Below are positions 1 through 10,200 of a stretch of 64,000 nt of DNA, piece after piece. The notes beneath the pieces are model-generated. The model did no database searches and had not been told where the DNA came from. It saw only the letters and a program-made list of their open reading frames with translations. Position 1 is the first letter of the stretch; every line of letters starts with the position of its first letter. This DNA is from Nitrospirota bacterium (GTDB lineage: Bacteria; Nitrospirota_A; Leptospirillia; Leptospirillales; Leptospirillaceae): assembly GCA_021838765.1 (NCBI GenBank), contig JAKCCY010000002.1, positions 36,772-100,771 on the forward strand, written 5' to 3'. The position numbers and the translations under genes were made by a program.

Positions 1-2
1 CA

Positions 3-1259
3 ATCGGGGAAATCCAGTCGATTGTGCAGGAGAATCCCGGAGATGAAAAGCTCCTATCATTTTTAGGGTCAGTGTATGAGAGATCTCTTCACCTTCCCGA
101 AGCTGTTGATACCTATCGACTGATGATCCAGAGATTTCCCAGTAGTGACATGGGGTATTTTCTCTTGGGTGATCTTTACAGACGTCTTGAAAACCCAAAA
201 GCTGCAATCAAAAATTTTTTAAAAGCGGAAAAGTTGGCTCCTTCCAAATGGGAAATCCCTTTTTCCATATCTCTTGCAGAGATGGATCTGAAGCGTTTTC
301 CGGTTGCGCAGAAGTATTTGTCCAAGGCGATGGAGCTTCGTCCGGACAGCGCCGTTCTGTATTTCAACCGTGGTGTTCTCTTTGACCAGTGGAACCACAA
401 AAAATATTTGAAACAATCCCAGCGCGATCTGGAGAGATCCATTGCTCTGGATCCTAAAATGGCAGATGCCTTGAACTATCTGGGTTACACCTGGGTCGTG
501 GACAATGGGAATCTGATCGCCGCAAGGTATCTTATCCTGAGGGCGCTGACTGTTGATCCAAAGAATGGTTCTTTCAGGGATAGTATCGGGTGGTGTTATT
601 TTCGGATGGGACAGATTTACAAGGCTCTTCGCGAAGAGTCAACAGCCTACGGACTGATGCCGCATGATGCAACGGTTCTCGCACACTTGGCGCGTATTGA
701 AATGGCGGTGGCAAAGGATCTTTCCGGAAATTCCCCGACCCCGCGAAGACAAGCGATCATTTCTCAGTCTGCCGCGATGTCTTCTCTTTCACAAAAAAAC
801 TTTTCAAAAGAGTTTTCCATAAAAAGGCTGAAGGAAGACGCACGTTTTCATTTGAGGGCATCGATCATGCGTCACCCGATGAAAACAAAAAGGGTTGCTC
901 TTTACAAGAAATGGTTTGCCAAGGAGGATCCCTCTTTCCAGCATGATTTCTTTGCGGCGAAAAGACAGTGGAAACTTCTTCACCCTGCTAAAGGGAGACC
1001 ATCCATCTACCGGGTCAGAACAGGGGATACACTGGAAACGGTTGCAGCAAAAGGGATTATTTATGGAGATCCCCGATATTGGCGGACTCTTTTCAGGGCG
1101 AACTCCCCGGAGGTTCAAAATCCCAATAAACTCCCATGGGGACTGATCCTCAGAATACCTTCCTCTCCATCATCCTCGGATGGACGAGAACACTCAGCAT
1201 CCGGAACTCGGGCAGGGATTCTTTCATACGGATCGAAAGGAAATGGGCATGTCGACTGA
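3..1259 (+). CDS. TPR-repeat protein with C-terminal LysM-like domain (5' truncated)
   Basis: The frame is open from the first bases of the window, so the true start lies upstream. About 419 codons are visible. The first 250 residues are tandem tetratricopeptide repeats, with typical blocks such as ALNYLGY and DSIGWCYFRMGQ. After a basic linker, residues near 335-385 read YRVRTGDTLETVAAKG followed by a tryptophan and PWGLILRIP, which resembles a LysM peptidoglycan-binding module. TPR proteins with LysM ends usually act as envelope scaffolds. The catalytic role, if any, is unknown. The 3' end overlaps the next gene by 11 bases. Any signal peptide or lipobox would lie outside the window. Confidence 0.75.
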   Translation: MGEIQSIVQENPGDEKLLSFLGSVYERSLHLPEAVDTYRLMIQRFPSSDMGYFLLGDLYRRLENPKAAIKNFLKAEKLAPSKWEIPFSISLAEMDLKRFPVAQKYLSKAMELRPDSAVLYFNRGVLFDQWNHKKYLKQSQRDLERSIALDPKMADALNYLGYTWVVDNGNLIAARYLILRALTVDPKNGSFRDSIGWCYFRMGQIYKALREESTAYGLMPHDATVLAHLARIEMAVAKDLSGNSPTPRRQAIISQSAAMSSLSQKNFSKEFSIKRLKEDARFHLRASIMRHPMKTKRVALYKKWFAKEDPSFQHDFFAAKRQWKLLHPAKGRPSIYRVRTGDTLETVAAKGIIYGDPRYWRTLFRANSPEVQNPNKLPWGLILRIPSSPSSSDGREHSASGTRAGILSYGSKGNGHVD

Positions 1260-2436
1260 AAAGCAAACATCTAACTCTGTTCCCTTTTTTGATTTGACCA
1301 GACAATACGCCCGGATTGAATCTGAGATCCTTCCTGTCGTGACATCTGTTCTTTCCACCCAACAATTTATTTTGGGTGAGACTGTTCGACGATTTGAAGA
1401 CCAGATGGCTTCCTGGTGGGGACTTCCTCATGCCGTTGGCGTTGCTTCAGGAACGGATGCCCTGATCTTGTCATTAAAGGCTGCCGGCTTGAAGCCTGGA
1501 GAAACAGTTCTGGTTCCGTCATTTACTTTTTATGCATCGGCCTCATCAATCGTCCTTTCAGGTGGAATACCACTTTTTACCGAGGTTGATCCCAGAACGT
1601 TCAATATGACAAGCAAACAGCTTTCAGAGATCCTGTCCATTCGCGGAGAACGTCGGGATGGACTCTGGTATGACCATATGACCGGGTCGAGGATCAGCGG
1701 GATCGTTGTGGTTCATCTTTATGGCCAGATGGCCGACATGTCCTCTATTTCCGCGTTTGCCAAAGAAGAGGGTCTATGGATCGTTGAGGATGCCTGTCAG
1801 GCAATTGGTGCCGAGCACTATGGGAAGCCTCCAGGTTGTTCTTCTGTTGCGGCGGCCTATTCCTTCTTTCCAACCAAAAATCTGGGGGGTGGGGGAGATG
1901 GGGGAATGATCGCAACTCTTAACGATAATATTGAGAGCCATTTGCGGTCACTTCGTGTTCACGGAAGTCTTCGCCGCTATTATCATGATGAGATTGGCTA
2001 TAACTCTCGTCTTGACGCAATCCAGGCGGCCATTCTTGGGGTGAAACTTGCTCACCTTCATTCATGGAACGAGAGAAGAAATGAATTGGCTACGACATAC
2101 AGCAAAGAGTTGTGCAATATTCCGGATATTCTGACTCCGATTGTGGCAGAAGGGGCCAAACATGTCTGGCATCAGTACACGATCAGGGTGCTCGGGAAAG
2201 GAATGCGCGATACGCTAAAGGGATATCTGGCACAAAGAGGGATCGGTTCAGAAATTTATTACCCGCTTCCACAGCATAGACAACCCGCATTCGCACACCT
2301 TCCACCGCAAAATCTTCCAATAACGGACCTGTTGTCATCTGAAGTCCTGTCATTGCCCGTTTTCCCTGAATTAAAAGATTCCGAGCAAACTTTGGTTCTT
2401 TCAGCGATCAGGGATGGAATGTCCAAAGGAGGGTGA
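1249..2436 (+). CDS. DegT/DnrJ/EryC1/StrS-family PLP aminotransferase
   Basis: A 395-residue fold-type I PLP enzyme of the family that makes amino sugars for polysaccharides, lipopolysaccharide or glycosylation. Seen directly: FFDLTRQY near the N-terminus, the ASGTDALILSLKAAG pocket, VEDACQAIGA with the cofactor-ring aspartate, and SFFPTKNLGGGGDGGMI with the probable Schiff-base lysine. I chose the ATG at 1249 because gaaagga lies 7 bases upstream; an in-frame ATG at 1243 and a longer frame from 1180 are alternatives. It overlaps the TPR gene, suggesting coupled translation. The sugar substrate cannot be read from the sequence and no other sugar-nucleotide genes are nearby in the window. Confidence 0.88.
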   Translation: MSTEKQTSNSVPFFDLTRQYARIESEILPVVTSVLSTQQFILGETVRRFEDQMASWWGLPHAVGVASGTDALILSLKAAGLKPGETVLVPSFTFYASASSIVLSGGIPLFTEVDPRTFNMTSKQLSEILSIRGERRDGLWYDHMTGSRISGIVVVHLYGQMADMSSISAFAKEEGLWIVEDACQAIGAEHYGKPPGCSSVAAAYSFFPTKNLGGGGDGGMIATLNDNIESHLRSLRVHGSLRRYYHDEIGYNSRLDAIQAAILGVKLAHLHSWNERRNELATTYSKELCNIPDILTPIVAEGAKHVWHQYTIRVLGKGMRDTLKGYLAQRGIGSEIYYPLPQHRQPAFAHLPPQNLPITDLLSSEVLSLPVFPELKDSEQTLVLSAIRDGMSKGG

Positions 2437-3101
2437 TCTTCCGTTTGCCCATGATATTTCTTTTTCAAAAAGGGTTTACTGACCTAAAAAAGGGACAAAT
2501 GAGTCAACGCTCCGATTTCTCCCTGTCGCTGAAAATATCGTGGCGCTTCCGGTTGGAGAAGGGGAACGGCAAGTGTTTTCATTAATATGTGCTCATGCGG
2601 ATACCGATTTGGAATTCCCGATTGGCGTCCCTATTTTCTGCCTGAAATCCGGACAGCCAGTGGTGGTGTGAACGGTCCGTCAAAAATCTTCGTTTTATCA
2701 TTTTAAGACTTGGTCTGGAGACTCGGAGTGAGTTCCCCGGCAGTCGCACCTTAGCCGATCTTTGGGTTTTCTGGAGAGAGCAGTCACGCTTGGTATGCTC
2801 TTCGGGCACTTCTCAGCAGAAGCCAGTCCCGTAAGGGGTTGATTCATTAAAAGAACCGCTCTTTTCTTAATCGGAAATTGGCAGGATTTTTTCTTCTTCC
2901 GTTGTATGAGAATCTGGTCTCAACAGCTTATCTCTTTTTGTTTCTGAAGGATTTTTTTCATTGGATTGGCCTTGTTTTTTCTCAGGAATGATTACGGCTT
3001 CCCTTCGATCTGATCAGCCGCACATGTTTGGATTCCTGCAGACCTTCCCGGGGTAGAGATCTCGCGGGAGATTTTTTCTTTCTGGCGCTAGGGGAAAAAA
3101 A
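2437..3101. other. 665-base gap without a confident gene
   Basis: This lies between the 3' ends of the plus-strand aminotransferase and the minus-strand dehydrogenase, so it needs no promoter, yet it is long for this dense window. Several short frames (40-75 codons) occur in different phases, including one ending near 2667 and one ending near 2832 on the plus strand, but none has a good ribosome site or a family I recognise. It could be a decayed gene or an RNA gene. I saw no tRNA, 6S, SRP or RNase P signature and no strong terminator. Confidence 0.4.
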
Positions 3102-4103
3102 TCATTCAGGAGAAATTGGGCCCACGATATTGATATTGGTTTTGCCAATTTCAAAGTCTGAAAGATTTTGAATGGTTGTTGCTGCGATCGTTTCCATCGC
3201 TTCCCTTGTAAAAAAAGCCTGATGACCTGTGACAATAACATTGGGAAAAGTCAGTAAGCGGGAGAAAAGGTCATCCGTAATGATTTCATCGGAGAAGTTT
3301 TTGAAGTATAAACCCGTTTCTTCCTCATAGACGTCAAGTCCGGCTCCTCCAAGGCGTTTGGCCTTAAGCGCTTCGATGAGAGCTCTCGTATCGATTAATG
3401 CTCCTCTGCTGGTATTGATGAGAATGGCACAATCCGGCATTTTTTGAAGGGTGGTTGCATTAATCAGATGATATGTCTGGGGGGTAAGAGGGAGATGAAG
3501 GGTTGTGATCTGTGATTGGGAAAGCAGTGTATCAAGGTCGACATATTTCATTCCAAGGGCTAGACATTGGGGATTTTCCCAGAGATCATGACCCAAAAGG
3601 GAACAGCCCATCCCGTTTAGGATCTTGGCGACTGAAAAGCCAATTTTCCCTGTTCCAACGATTCCGACAGTTTTTCCATGCATATCGAACCCCATCAGTC
3701 CGTCCAGGAGAAAATTTTCTTCCCGGACCCTGTTATAGGCTTTATGAAGGTGCCTGTTCAGCATCAGCATCAAGCCCAAGGAAAACTCCGCTACGGAATA
3801 AGGAGAATAGTCCTGAACTCTCATAACGGTTATATGGAGTTTTTGGGCAGAATCAAGATCGACATGGTTGAATCCGGTGCTTCGAAGGGCTAGCAGCCGT
3901 GTGCCACCTTTTGCGAGAGTTTTGAGAACTGTTGCATTGAGGACATCATCAACAAAGCAGGAAACAGCCGGGAATCCGGCTGCCAATGGCGCCGTATTCT
4001 GATCAAGAGCGCTTTCGAGATATTGAATCTGGTGGCGATTTTGATTGGCACAATCCAGAAAGGTTTTTTCGTAGGGACGAGCGCTTGTGACGAGAACTCT
4101 CAT
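3102..4103 (-). CDS. ldhA: D-lactate dehydrogenase (2-hydroxyacid dehydrogenase family)
   Basis: A 333-residue NAD-dependent D-2-hydroxyacid dehydrogenase, interconverting pyruvate and D-lactate in the cytoplasm. The NAD site GIVGTGKIGFSVAKI is near residue 150. The catalytic arginine sits in NTSRGALIDT, the glutamate follows GLDVYEEE, and the histidine is in VTGHQAFFTREA; the GHQAF form is characteristic of LdhA-type enzymes. The start MRVLVTSARP was chosen over a longer frame to 4160 because aaggatggga precedes it. It is divergent from the glutamate decarboxylase gene. The pair may serve fermentative or acid-stress metabolism, which is inference. Confidence 0.88.
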   Translation of the reverse strand: MRVLVTSARPYEKTFLDCANQNRHQIQYLESALDQNTAPLAAGFPAVSCFVDDVLNATVLKTLAKGGTRLLALRSTGFNHVDLDSAQKLHITVMRVQDYSPYSVAEFSLGLMLMLNRHLHKAYNRVREENFLLDGLMGFDMHGKTVGIVGTGKIGFSVAKILNGMGCSLLGHDLWENPQCLALGMKYVDLDTLLSQSQITTLHLPLTPQTYHLINATTLQKMPDCAILINTSRGALIDTRALIEALKAKRLGGAGLDVYEEETGLYFKNFSDEIITDDLFSRLLTFPNVIVTGHQAFFTREAMETIAATTIQNLSDFEIGKTNINIVGPISPE

Positions 4104-4464
4104 GACTTCCCATCCTTTCTGGCAGGTGTCAGGGGGATGAAAACTTTTCCTGTCAATCACTCTCTCACTGCATCACTGCACAGAAAAAGAATATTCTTTT
4201 TTGAGGATGATTCCAATGGATGAAGAATGGAGTCCGATTTTGTGACCGGAAATTCCTGATATTTTCAGCCGAAAGCCAATTTGAAAAAGCTACGCCATCT
4301 GTCTTGATGTGTATCAGTCGCATTGAAAATAGGAAAGGAGGGCATTCATGATCTGAAGAGCACTCACATGACGTCCTTTATTTTCAAGTCTTTTTATTGT
4401 CTTGTGGTCCATTTGTTTTGGATCCGGCGGGAACCATTCCAAGCAATCTGTGAAGGGAGAGAAC
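4104..4464. other. Divergent intergenic region between D-LDH and gadB
   Basis: These 361 bases must carry promoters for both neighbours. A candidate plus-strand -35 (TTGAAA at 4323) with CATGAT 18 bases later is weak. No palindromic operator or riboswitch was recognised. Confidence 0.35.
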
Positions 4465-5838
4465 ATGCTGACAAGAAGACATCATGCCAAAAAAAACGAA
4501 GAGTTTTTGACTCCGACATATGGAACCCGGTTTTTTACGAATGATCTGGAGGCCTTTAGAATGTCCGAAAAAGGGACAAATCCTCAAAGCGCCTATCAGA
4601 TTATTCATGATGAACTGGATCTTGATGGAAACCCTTCCCTGAATCTGGCTTCATTTGTAACGACATGGATGGAGCCGGAAGCGCAAAAACTGATTTCAGA
4701 AAATCTTCAGAAAAATCTTGTGGATCAGAGTGAGTATCCCCAGACCGGGCAAATTCAGCATCGGGTCATTCATATGCTGGCTTCCCTATTTCATGCCCCA
4801 GAAGATCAGGATGTAACCGGAACCTCCACAATCGGGTCATCGGAAGCGATTCTTCTGGGACTTCTCGCCCACAAAAAAAAATGGCAATTCAATCGGAAAA
4901 AGAAAGGGCTTTCTACTGAGTTTCCCAATTTGGTTGTGGGGGGGGATGTTCATGTTGTCTGGGAAAAGTTCTGCCGATATTTTGATGTGGAGCTTCGCAT
5001 CGTTCCATTATCCCGGAATCGTTTTATTCTCGATGTGAATGAGGCCCTTTCCATGGTGGATGAAAATACTATTGCCGTCGGGGCTGTTCTGGGTACAACC
5101 TTTACTGGTCAAATGGACCCGATTGAGGCGTTGAATGAATCTCTCGAAAAGCGTTATCGAGAGAAAGGATATTTCGTTCCCATTCATGTCGATGGGGCAA
5201 GTGGTGGATTCTTGTTACCGTTTCTCGAACCGGAATTTGTATGGGACTTCAGGTTGAGTCATGTGAGATCGATCAATGTGTCCGGACACAAATTTGGTCT
5301 GGTCTATCCTGGAGTCGGCTGGCTATTGTTCCGGGATCGGTCGGATCTCCCGGATGATCTTGTTTTTCGGGTCAATTATCTTGGAGCGGAAGAAGAGACC
5401 TACACGCTGAATTTTTCATCAAATGCAGCGTTTGTCATTGCGCAATACTATAATTTACTCAGGTTGGGAAAGCAGGGATATCGCCAAATATTGAATAATT
5501 GTCTTGATAATGCCCGATTCTTTGCTGGCAAGCTTGAAAAGTCTTCCTTTTTTGTCCCGATTGACCCCAATCCTTCTTTGCCGATTGTTGCTTTTTCTCT
5601 TCGATCACCTCATGGAGGAAGAGAGATGGAGATTTCCGCTGAGCTCAAAAAGTTTGGCTGGATTGTTCCGGCTTATACTCTTCCACCAAAAGCAGAGACT
5701 ATTTCTGTTCTCAGGGTTGTTGTTCGTGAGCAAGTCAGCAGAAATATGTTGGAGCACCTCCTTGAACACCTTGATATTTCTTCAAGAATCCTGAAGAATC
5801 CATCCCTGCAGACACACGAGTCCCCTCCTGTTTGCTAA
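4465..5838 (+). CDS. gadB: Glutamate decarboxylase
   Basis: A 457-residue PLP group II decarboxylase that converts glutamate to GABA and CO2 and consumes one cytoplasmic proton. It matches GadA/GadB of enterics (about 466 residues) along its whole length. Seen: DQSEYPQTGQIQHRV, the TGTSTIGSSEAILLG substrate/cofactor region, HVDGASGGF with the pyridine-nitrogen aspartate, and SINVSGHKFGLVYPG with the PLP lysine. The start MLTRRHHAKK at 4465 follows gaagggagag; upstream in-frame codons lack a ribosome site. No glutamate/GABA antiporter is in the window. In an acidophile it would fit acid resistance, which is inference. Confidence 0.93.
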   Translation: MLTRRHHAKKNEEFLTPTYGTRFFTNDLEAFRMSEKGTNPQSAYQIIHDELDLDGNPSLNLASFVTTWMEPEAQKLISENLQKNLVDQSEYPQTGQIQHRVIHMLASLFHAPEDQDVTGTSTIGSSEAILLGLLAHKKKWQFNRKKKGLSTEFPNLVVGGDVHVVWEKFCRYFDVELRIVPLSRNRFILDVNEALSMVDENTIAVGAVLGTTFTGQMDPIEALNESLEKRYREKGYFVPIHVDGASGGFLLPFLEPEFVWDFRLSHVRSINVSGHKFGLVYPGVGWLLFRDRSDLPDDLVFRVNYLGAEEETYTLNFSSNAAFVIAQYYNLLRLGKQGYRQILNNCLDNARFFAGKLEKSSFFVPIDPNPSLPIVAFSLRSPHGGREMEISAELKKFGWIVPAYTLPPKAETISVLRVVVREQVSRNMLEHLLEHLDISSRILKNPSLQTHESPPVC

Positions 5839-5927
5839 ACGGATATTGAGCGCGATTTCATTATTGGAACTTAACGAATTTTATTTGTTTGTCTGCCTTT
5901 TTTCATAGGGAAGAGAGTCTTTTTAAG

Positions 5928-7184
5928 ATGCTGAAGGATCTTTTTTCGAAATGGATTCTGAAGTGGAAAGAATTCGTGGGGGCATTTCGTCTGTTGTTTG
6001 CGAAGTGGTCCCATGGATATTTGGGGAAGCTTCATCCGCAATTTTGGTTCCCCCATGGAGTTCTTGCCCTGATCCTGATCTTTTTGGGGATCAGGAATGT
6101 CTTGCCCCTTCTCGAGCAGATCAGACTCTTGAGTGAAGGCATTATCCGTTATGGACCGGTAGAAGACTTTAGCCATCTTCCTGCATTTTTTCAGCATTGG
6201 ATGGGAAGTGTCAGAAGCTTTATTGGTATCTTGCAGATATTGATGGGGGTTGGACTTGTATTTCGATCCCGTTTTGCTTGGGCTGCAGGGCTTGTTCTCT
6301 CATCCGCATCATTTTTGATCCTGTTCCGTCAAAATCACGGACATCTTATTTTACCGTCCATCGGAGATCTTGTTCTGTTTTTTGGGCTGGTTCTTTTTCG
6401 TCGCCAATTCTACCGGTCAAATGTTGCAACCGGAACGATGTTTTCTCTTATCAGTATCATTCTTCTCTTTTCGTATGCGGTATTTGGATCCTTTTTGCTG
6501 GGAATGGGGTTCAATCCGCCAATCAAAAATCTTTTGACTTCTTTTTATTATGCTGTTGTCACGATGTCCACTGTCGGGTACGGTGATATTGTTCCTGTTA
6601 CAGATGATGCCCGAATTTTCACTGTTTCGATTATTATTTTGGGAATCAGTGTTTTTACAGCGTCATTATCCACGGTCATTCTTCCACTGATGAATGACCG
6701 TGTCCAACATCTGTTGATGGGAGAAAGAAAAGGGATGGTTCGAAAAAGTCACTATATTCTGGTTGGAACCAGCGCTTTGGCGATGAATACCTACGAGGAA
6801 CTTGCCCGTAGGAACTTTCCTGTCACTTTTATTGTTCCAAAGAGGAGAGTTGATGGTGATTGGGAGAAAATTGATCAGGTCGAAGGTGACCCAATGGATC
6901 CGGAAGTCTTGAAAAAGGCAGGAATTGCCGATGCTTTGGCAATCCTGGCGCTTCTTGAAGATGATGGTGATAATGCTTTTGTTGTGCTTGCAGCGAGAGA
7001 AACCGGTTCGGTTGCAAAGACGGTTGTTTCCGTTCGAAACAGGGAGAAGCTGGCAAGGGTCCGCACCGTTCATCCGGATTTGATTTTATCCTCGGATCTT
7101 ATCGGAGGACAGCTTCTTGCAATGGCTCTTGCAGGAGAAGATGTCGATGGAAACGAAATCATCCGAAAAATCTTTCAGAGCTAA
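5928..7184 (+). CDS. Potassium channel with TrkA-N/RCK domain
   Basis: A 418-residue integral membrane K+ channel of the Kch type. Four hydrophobic segments precede the pore module, then an inner helix, pore loop TMSTVGYGDIVP (the K+ selectivity filter) and a second helix. The C-terminal 180 residues are a cytosolic RCK domain starting HYILVGTSALAMNTYEELA, with acidic EGDPMDPEVLKKAGI typical of nucleotide-responsive gating. The ATG at 5928 has gggaagagag about 10 bases upstream; a TTG at 5889 would add 13 residues. It lies 89 bases after gadB on the same strand, so both may share a transcript in pH or ion homeostasis (inference). Confidence 0.9.
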   Translation: MLKDLFSKWILKWKEFVGAFRLLFAKWSHGYLGKLHPQFWFPHGVLALILIFLGIRNVLPLLEQIRLLSEGIIRYGPVEDFSHLPAFFQHWMGSVRSFIGILQILMGVGLVFRSRFAWAAGLVLSSASFLILFRQNHGHLILPSIGDLVLFFGLVLFRRQFYRSNVATGTMFSLISIILLFSYAVFGSFLLGMGFNPPIKNLLTSFYYAVVTMSTVGYGDIVPVTDDARIFTVSIIILGISVFTASLSTVILPLMNDRVQHLLMGERKGMVRKSHYILVGTSALAMNTYEELARRNFPVTFIVPKRRVDGDWEKIDQVEGDPMDPEVLKKAGIADALAILALLEDDGDNAFVVLAARETGSVAKTVVSVRNREKLARVRTVHPDLILSSDLIGGQLLAMALAGEDVDGNEIIRKIFQS

Positions 7185-7228
7185 GCGAAGAGACCGCTCT
7201 GATAAAAAAGGACTTAAGGGTCAGCAGA

Positions 7229-10200
7229 TTAATCCTCTTTTGCAGAGGTTTTGATCGATCGGTTGAATTCTTCATCATAACGGAACCTGTTGGGAATCTC
7301 GTGTCTTAAAAGCTTGTAGACGGCCGGGACCAAAAACAATGTCGAAATTGTTGCGATCAAAAGTCCACCGATTACAGCTCTTCCTAAGGGAGCATTCTGT
7401 TCCCCTCCGCTTCCACTTCCGAACGCCATGGGCAACATGCCCAGAATCATTGCCGTTGCCGTCATGAGAATAGGACGAAGTCTTGTTGCGCCAGCGCTTT
7501 GAGCTGAGTCTCCAGCGGAGAGTCCCCGTCCGCGCTCGTCATTCGCAAAAGTAACAAGCAAAATGCTATTGGCTGTTGCAACGCCAATGACCATGATGGC
7601 GCCCATGGCCGATTCGACATTCAGTGTGGTATGTGTCAGGAAAAGGGCTATTGCAACGCCCAGAAGTCCCATCGGTATCGAAACAAGAATGATGAAGGGA
7701 TCCAGAAAAGACTGGAAATTGAGCACCAGAAGCAGGTAGACCAGCAGAAGTGCCAGAATGAGACCAAGGCCAAAATGAGTGAAGGATTCAAGCATTGCCT
7801 CACTTTGTCCTCGATACCGAATGGTGGTGCCTGGTGGAAGTGCAAGCTTTTGGATCTGGTGTTTGATTGCGATGGTGAGTGATCCCAAATCACGACCCTG
7901 AGTATTGACCAAAACGTCAACAACCCTTTGAACGGTGTAATGGGAGATGGATCCTGGCGAGACTCCTTCTTTGACGTCTGCGAGATTGGAGAGATATTGG
8001 GTGTTTAAGACAGGGTTGGATAAAGGTGTCGTCCCCCTGATGGGAATGGATTTCAGATCTGAGACGGAATCAATTTCTGGAATTGGCGTTTGAACGGCTA
8101 CAATATAGTTGATTCCATTTAACGGATTGACCCAGTAGTTTGGTGCAACGAGGGCACTTGATGCCAGTGAGACCAAAAGGTTCGATGCTACATCATTTTG
8201 GGTCAGCCCAACCTCCAGCGCATTGCCTCTGTGGGTATGGATGAATATGGTTGGATAATGCATGACCTGAGGAATTGAGACGTCTGCCGCCCCGGGGATT
8301 TGTCTGACAATTTTCCGGATTTTTTTTGCAAGCTGATAGGATGACTCCAGATTGCGACCCTCAACCTGAATATCAATAGGAGCGGATAGTCCAAAATCCA
8401 GAACCTGACTGATGATGTCCGCTGGCTTGAACCAGAAAGAGAGATCCGGAAATTCCTTTGCCAGTTTGCTCCGGATCTCTTTCTGATAGGAGAAGACTGA
8501 GTGATGGTGTTTTTTGAGTGAGATCAGAAAGTCGGCGTCCATTGGTCCGATACTGTCTGTTTCATAAAAGGCAAGATTGTAGAAAACAGGGAGTCCAATA
8601 TTCACATCAACGGACTTGAGCTCCGATGGTGGAATGATGTTATGAAGTGCTTTTTCGACTTGGGCCGCATATTGTTCGGAAACTTCTATTCTGGTCCCGT
8701 CTGGTGCCCGCATGTGAAGAGCCAGAAGACCGGCATCAACATTCGGGAAGAAGTCAAAACCGACTCTTGTTAGGAGGAGAACTCCCCCAGCTGCCAGTAC
8801 AAGACAGGTGGCAATCACCATTCCCGGCTTCAGCAAAACCTTTCCCAGCATGAATTGATAGCGTACCTTCAGTTTTTCAAAAAAATGTAAAAATAATTTG
8901 GAGATTCCTGATCGTTTGGGTTCGGTTTTTCCGCTGGCCGATGGTCCGGAAGGATCGGTGAGGTTCTTTTGCCCGGAATGCTTTTGATGGATGATTTTTG
9001 AAAGGGTGACAACCAGGGTTCTGGAGAGAAAGTAGCTTGCCAACATGGAAAATACGACTGCAAGCGCTAGAGGTGTAAAAAGAAAGCGGGAGACGCCCTG
9101 CAGGAGAATGACCGGAAAAAAAACAATCAGGATTGAAAGGGTTCCCACAAATGCCGGCAGTGCGACCTGATTGGCTCCATCATAGACCGCAAGAAGGGGA
9201 TCTTCTGTAAGGGCAAGATTTCTTTCAATGTTTTCAATGGCAACTGTTGCGTCATCGACCAACATTCCGATGGCCAGGGCAAGCCCTCCGAGAGTCATGA
9301 GATTCAGGGACTCTCCCGAGATCTTTAAAAAGAATAAAGCCGTTAATATGGATAATGGGATGGATAAAAGGATGATGACCGTGGATCTCAGGTCTCCCAG
9401 AAAAAGATAAATCATCAGGGAAACAAGAAGTGTTCCGATGACTCCTTCCATGATGACATCGACGAGAGCCTGTTTGACAAAGACAGACTGGTCAAAAAAT
9501 GGCTTCAGGTGAATCCCTGGTGGAAGAAGGGATTCAATATGCGGAATCAGCCGTTTGACATCCGAAACAACTGTTAGAGTTGATGCTCCGACATGTTTGA
9601 AAACCGTGAGATAAGTGGACCTCATTCCGTTGACACGGACAACATTTTCCTGGGGAGCAAATCCATCATGGACGAGGGCTACATCCTTGAGCCTTACAAC
9701 GGTTGACCCCATGGCTTTTACAGGCAGATTTCCCAGTCCAGCCAATTTGGAAGGACTTCCATTAATTTCTATGTTCAGCTCTTTTGTGCCGATTCTGGCG
9801 GTGCCTGCCGGGACAATGATGTTCGAGCGAGTCAGTGTATTGACGATATCATTTGGAGAAAGACCATAACCAAGAAGTTTTTGAGGATTGATATCCACCA
9901 TGACCTGGCGCATTTTTCCACCAAAGGGGGCAGGCGTTGAGAGCCCTGGAATCGTAAACAGGTAGACTCTGATAAAGTTCAGTCCGTAGTCATAAAGCTG
10001 CTGTTCCGAATAGCGCTTCCCCTGAATTTCGAGCTGAACGATCGGAACATTTGCCGCATTGTAACTGATGATGTTGGGGGGCATCGTTCCCGGGGGAAAG
10101 ATTCTGAGAAGTGTTTCTGATACAGCACTGATTTGGGCAATTGCAGCTGCAATACTTTCTCCCTGATGAAAGTAGATCTTGATCAACCCTGTTCCGGAGA

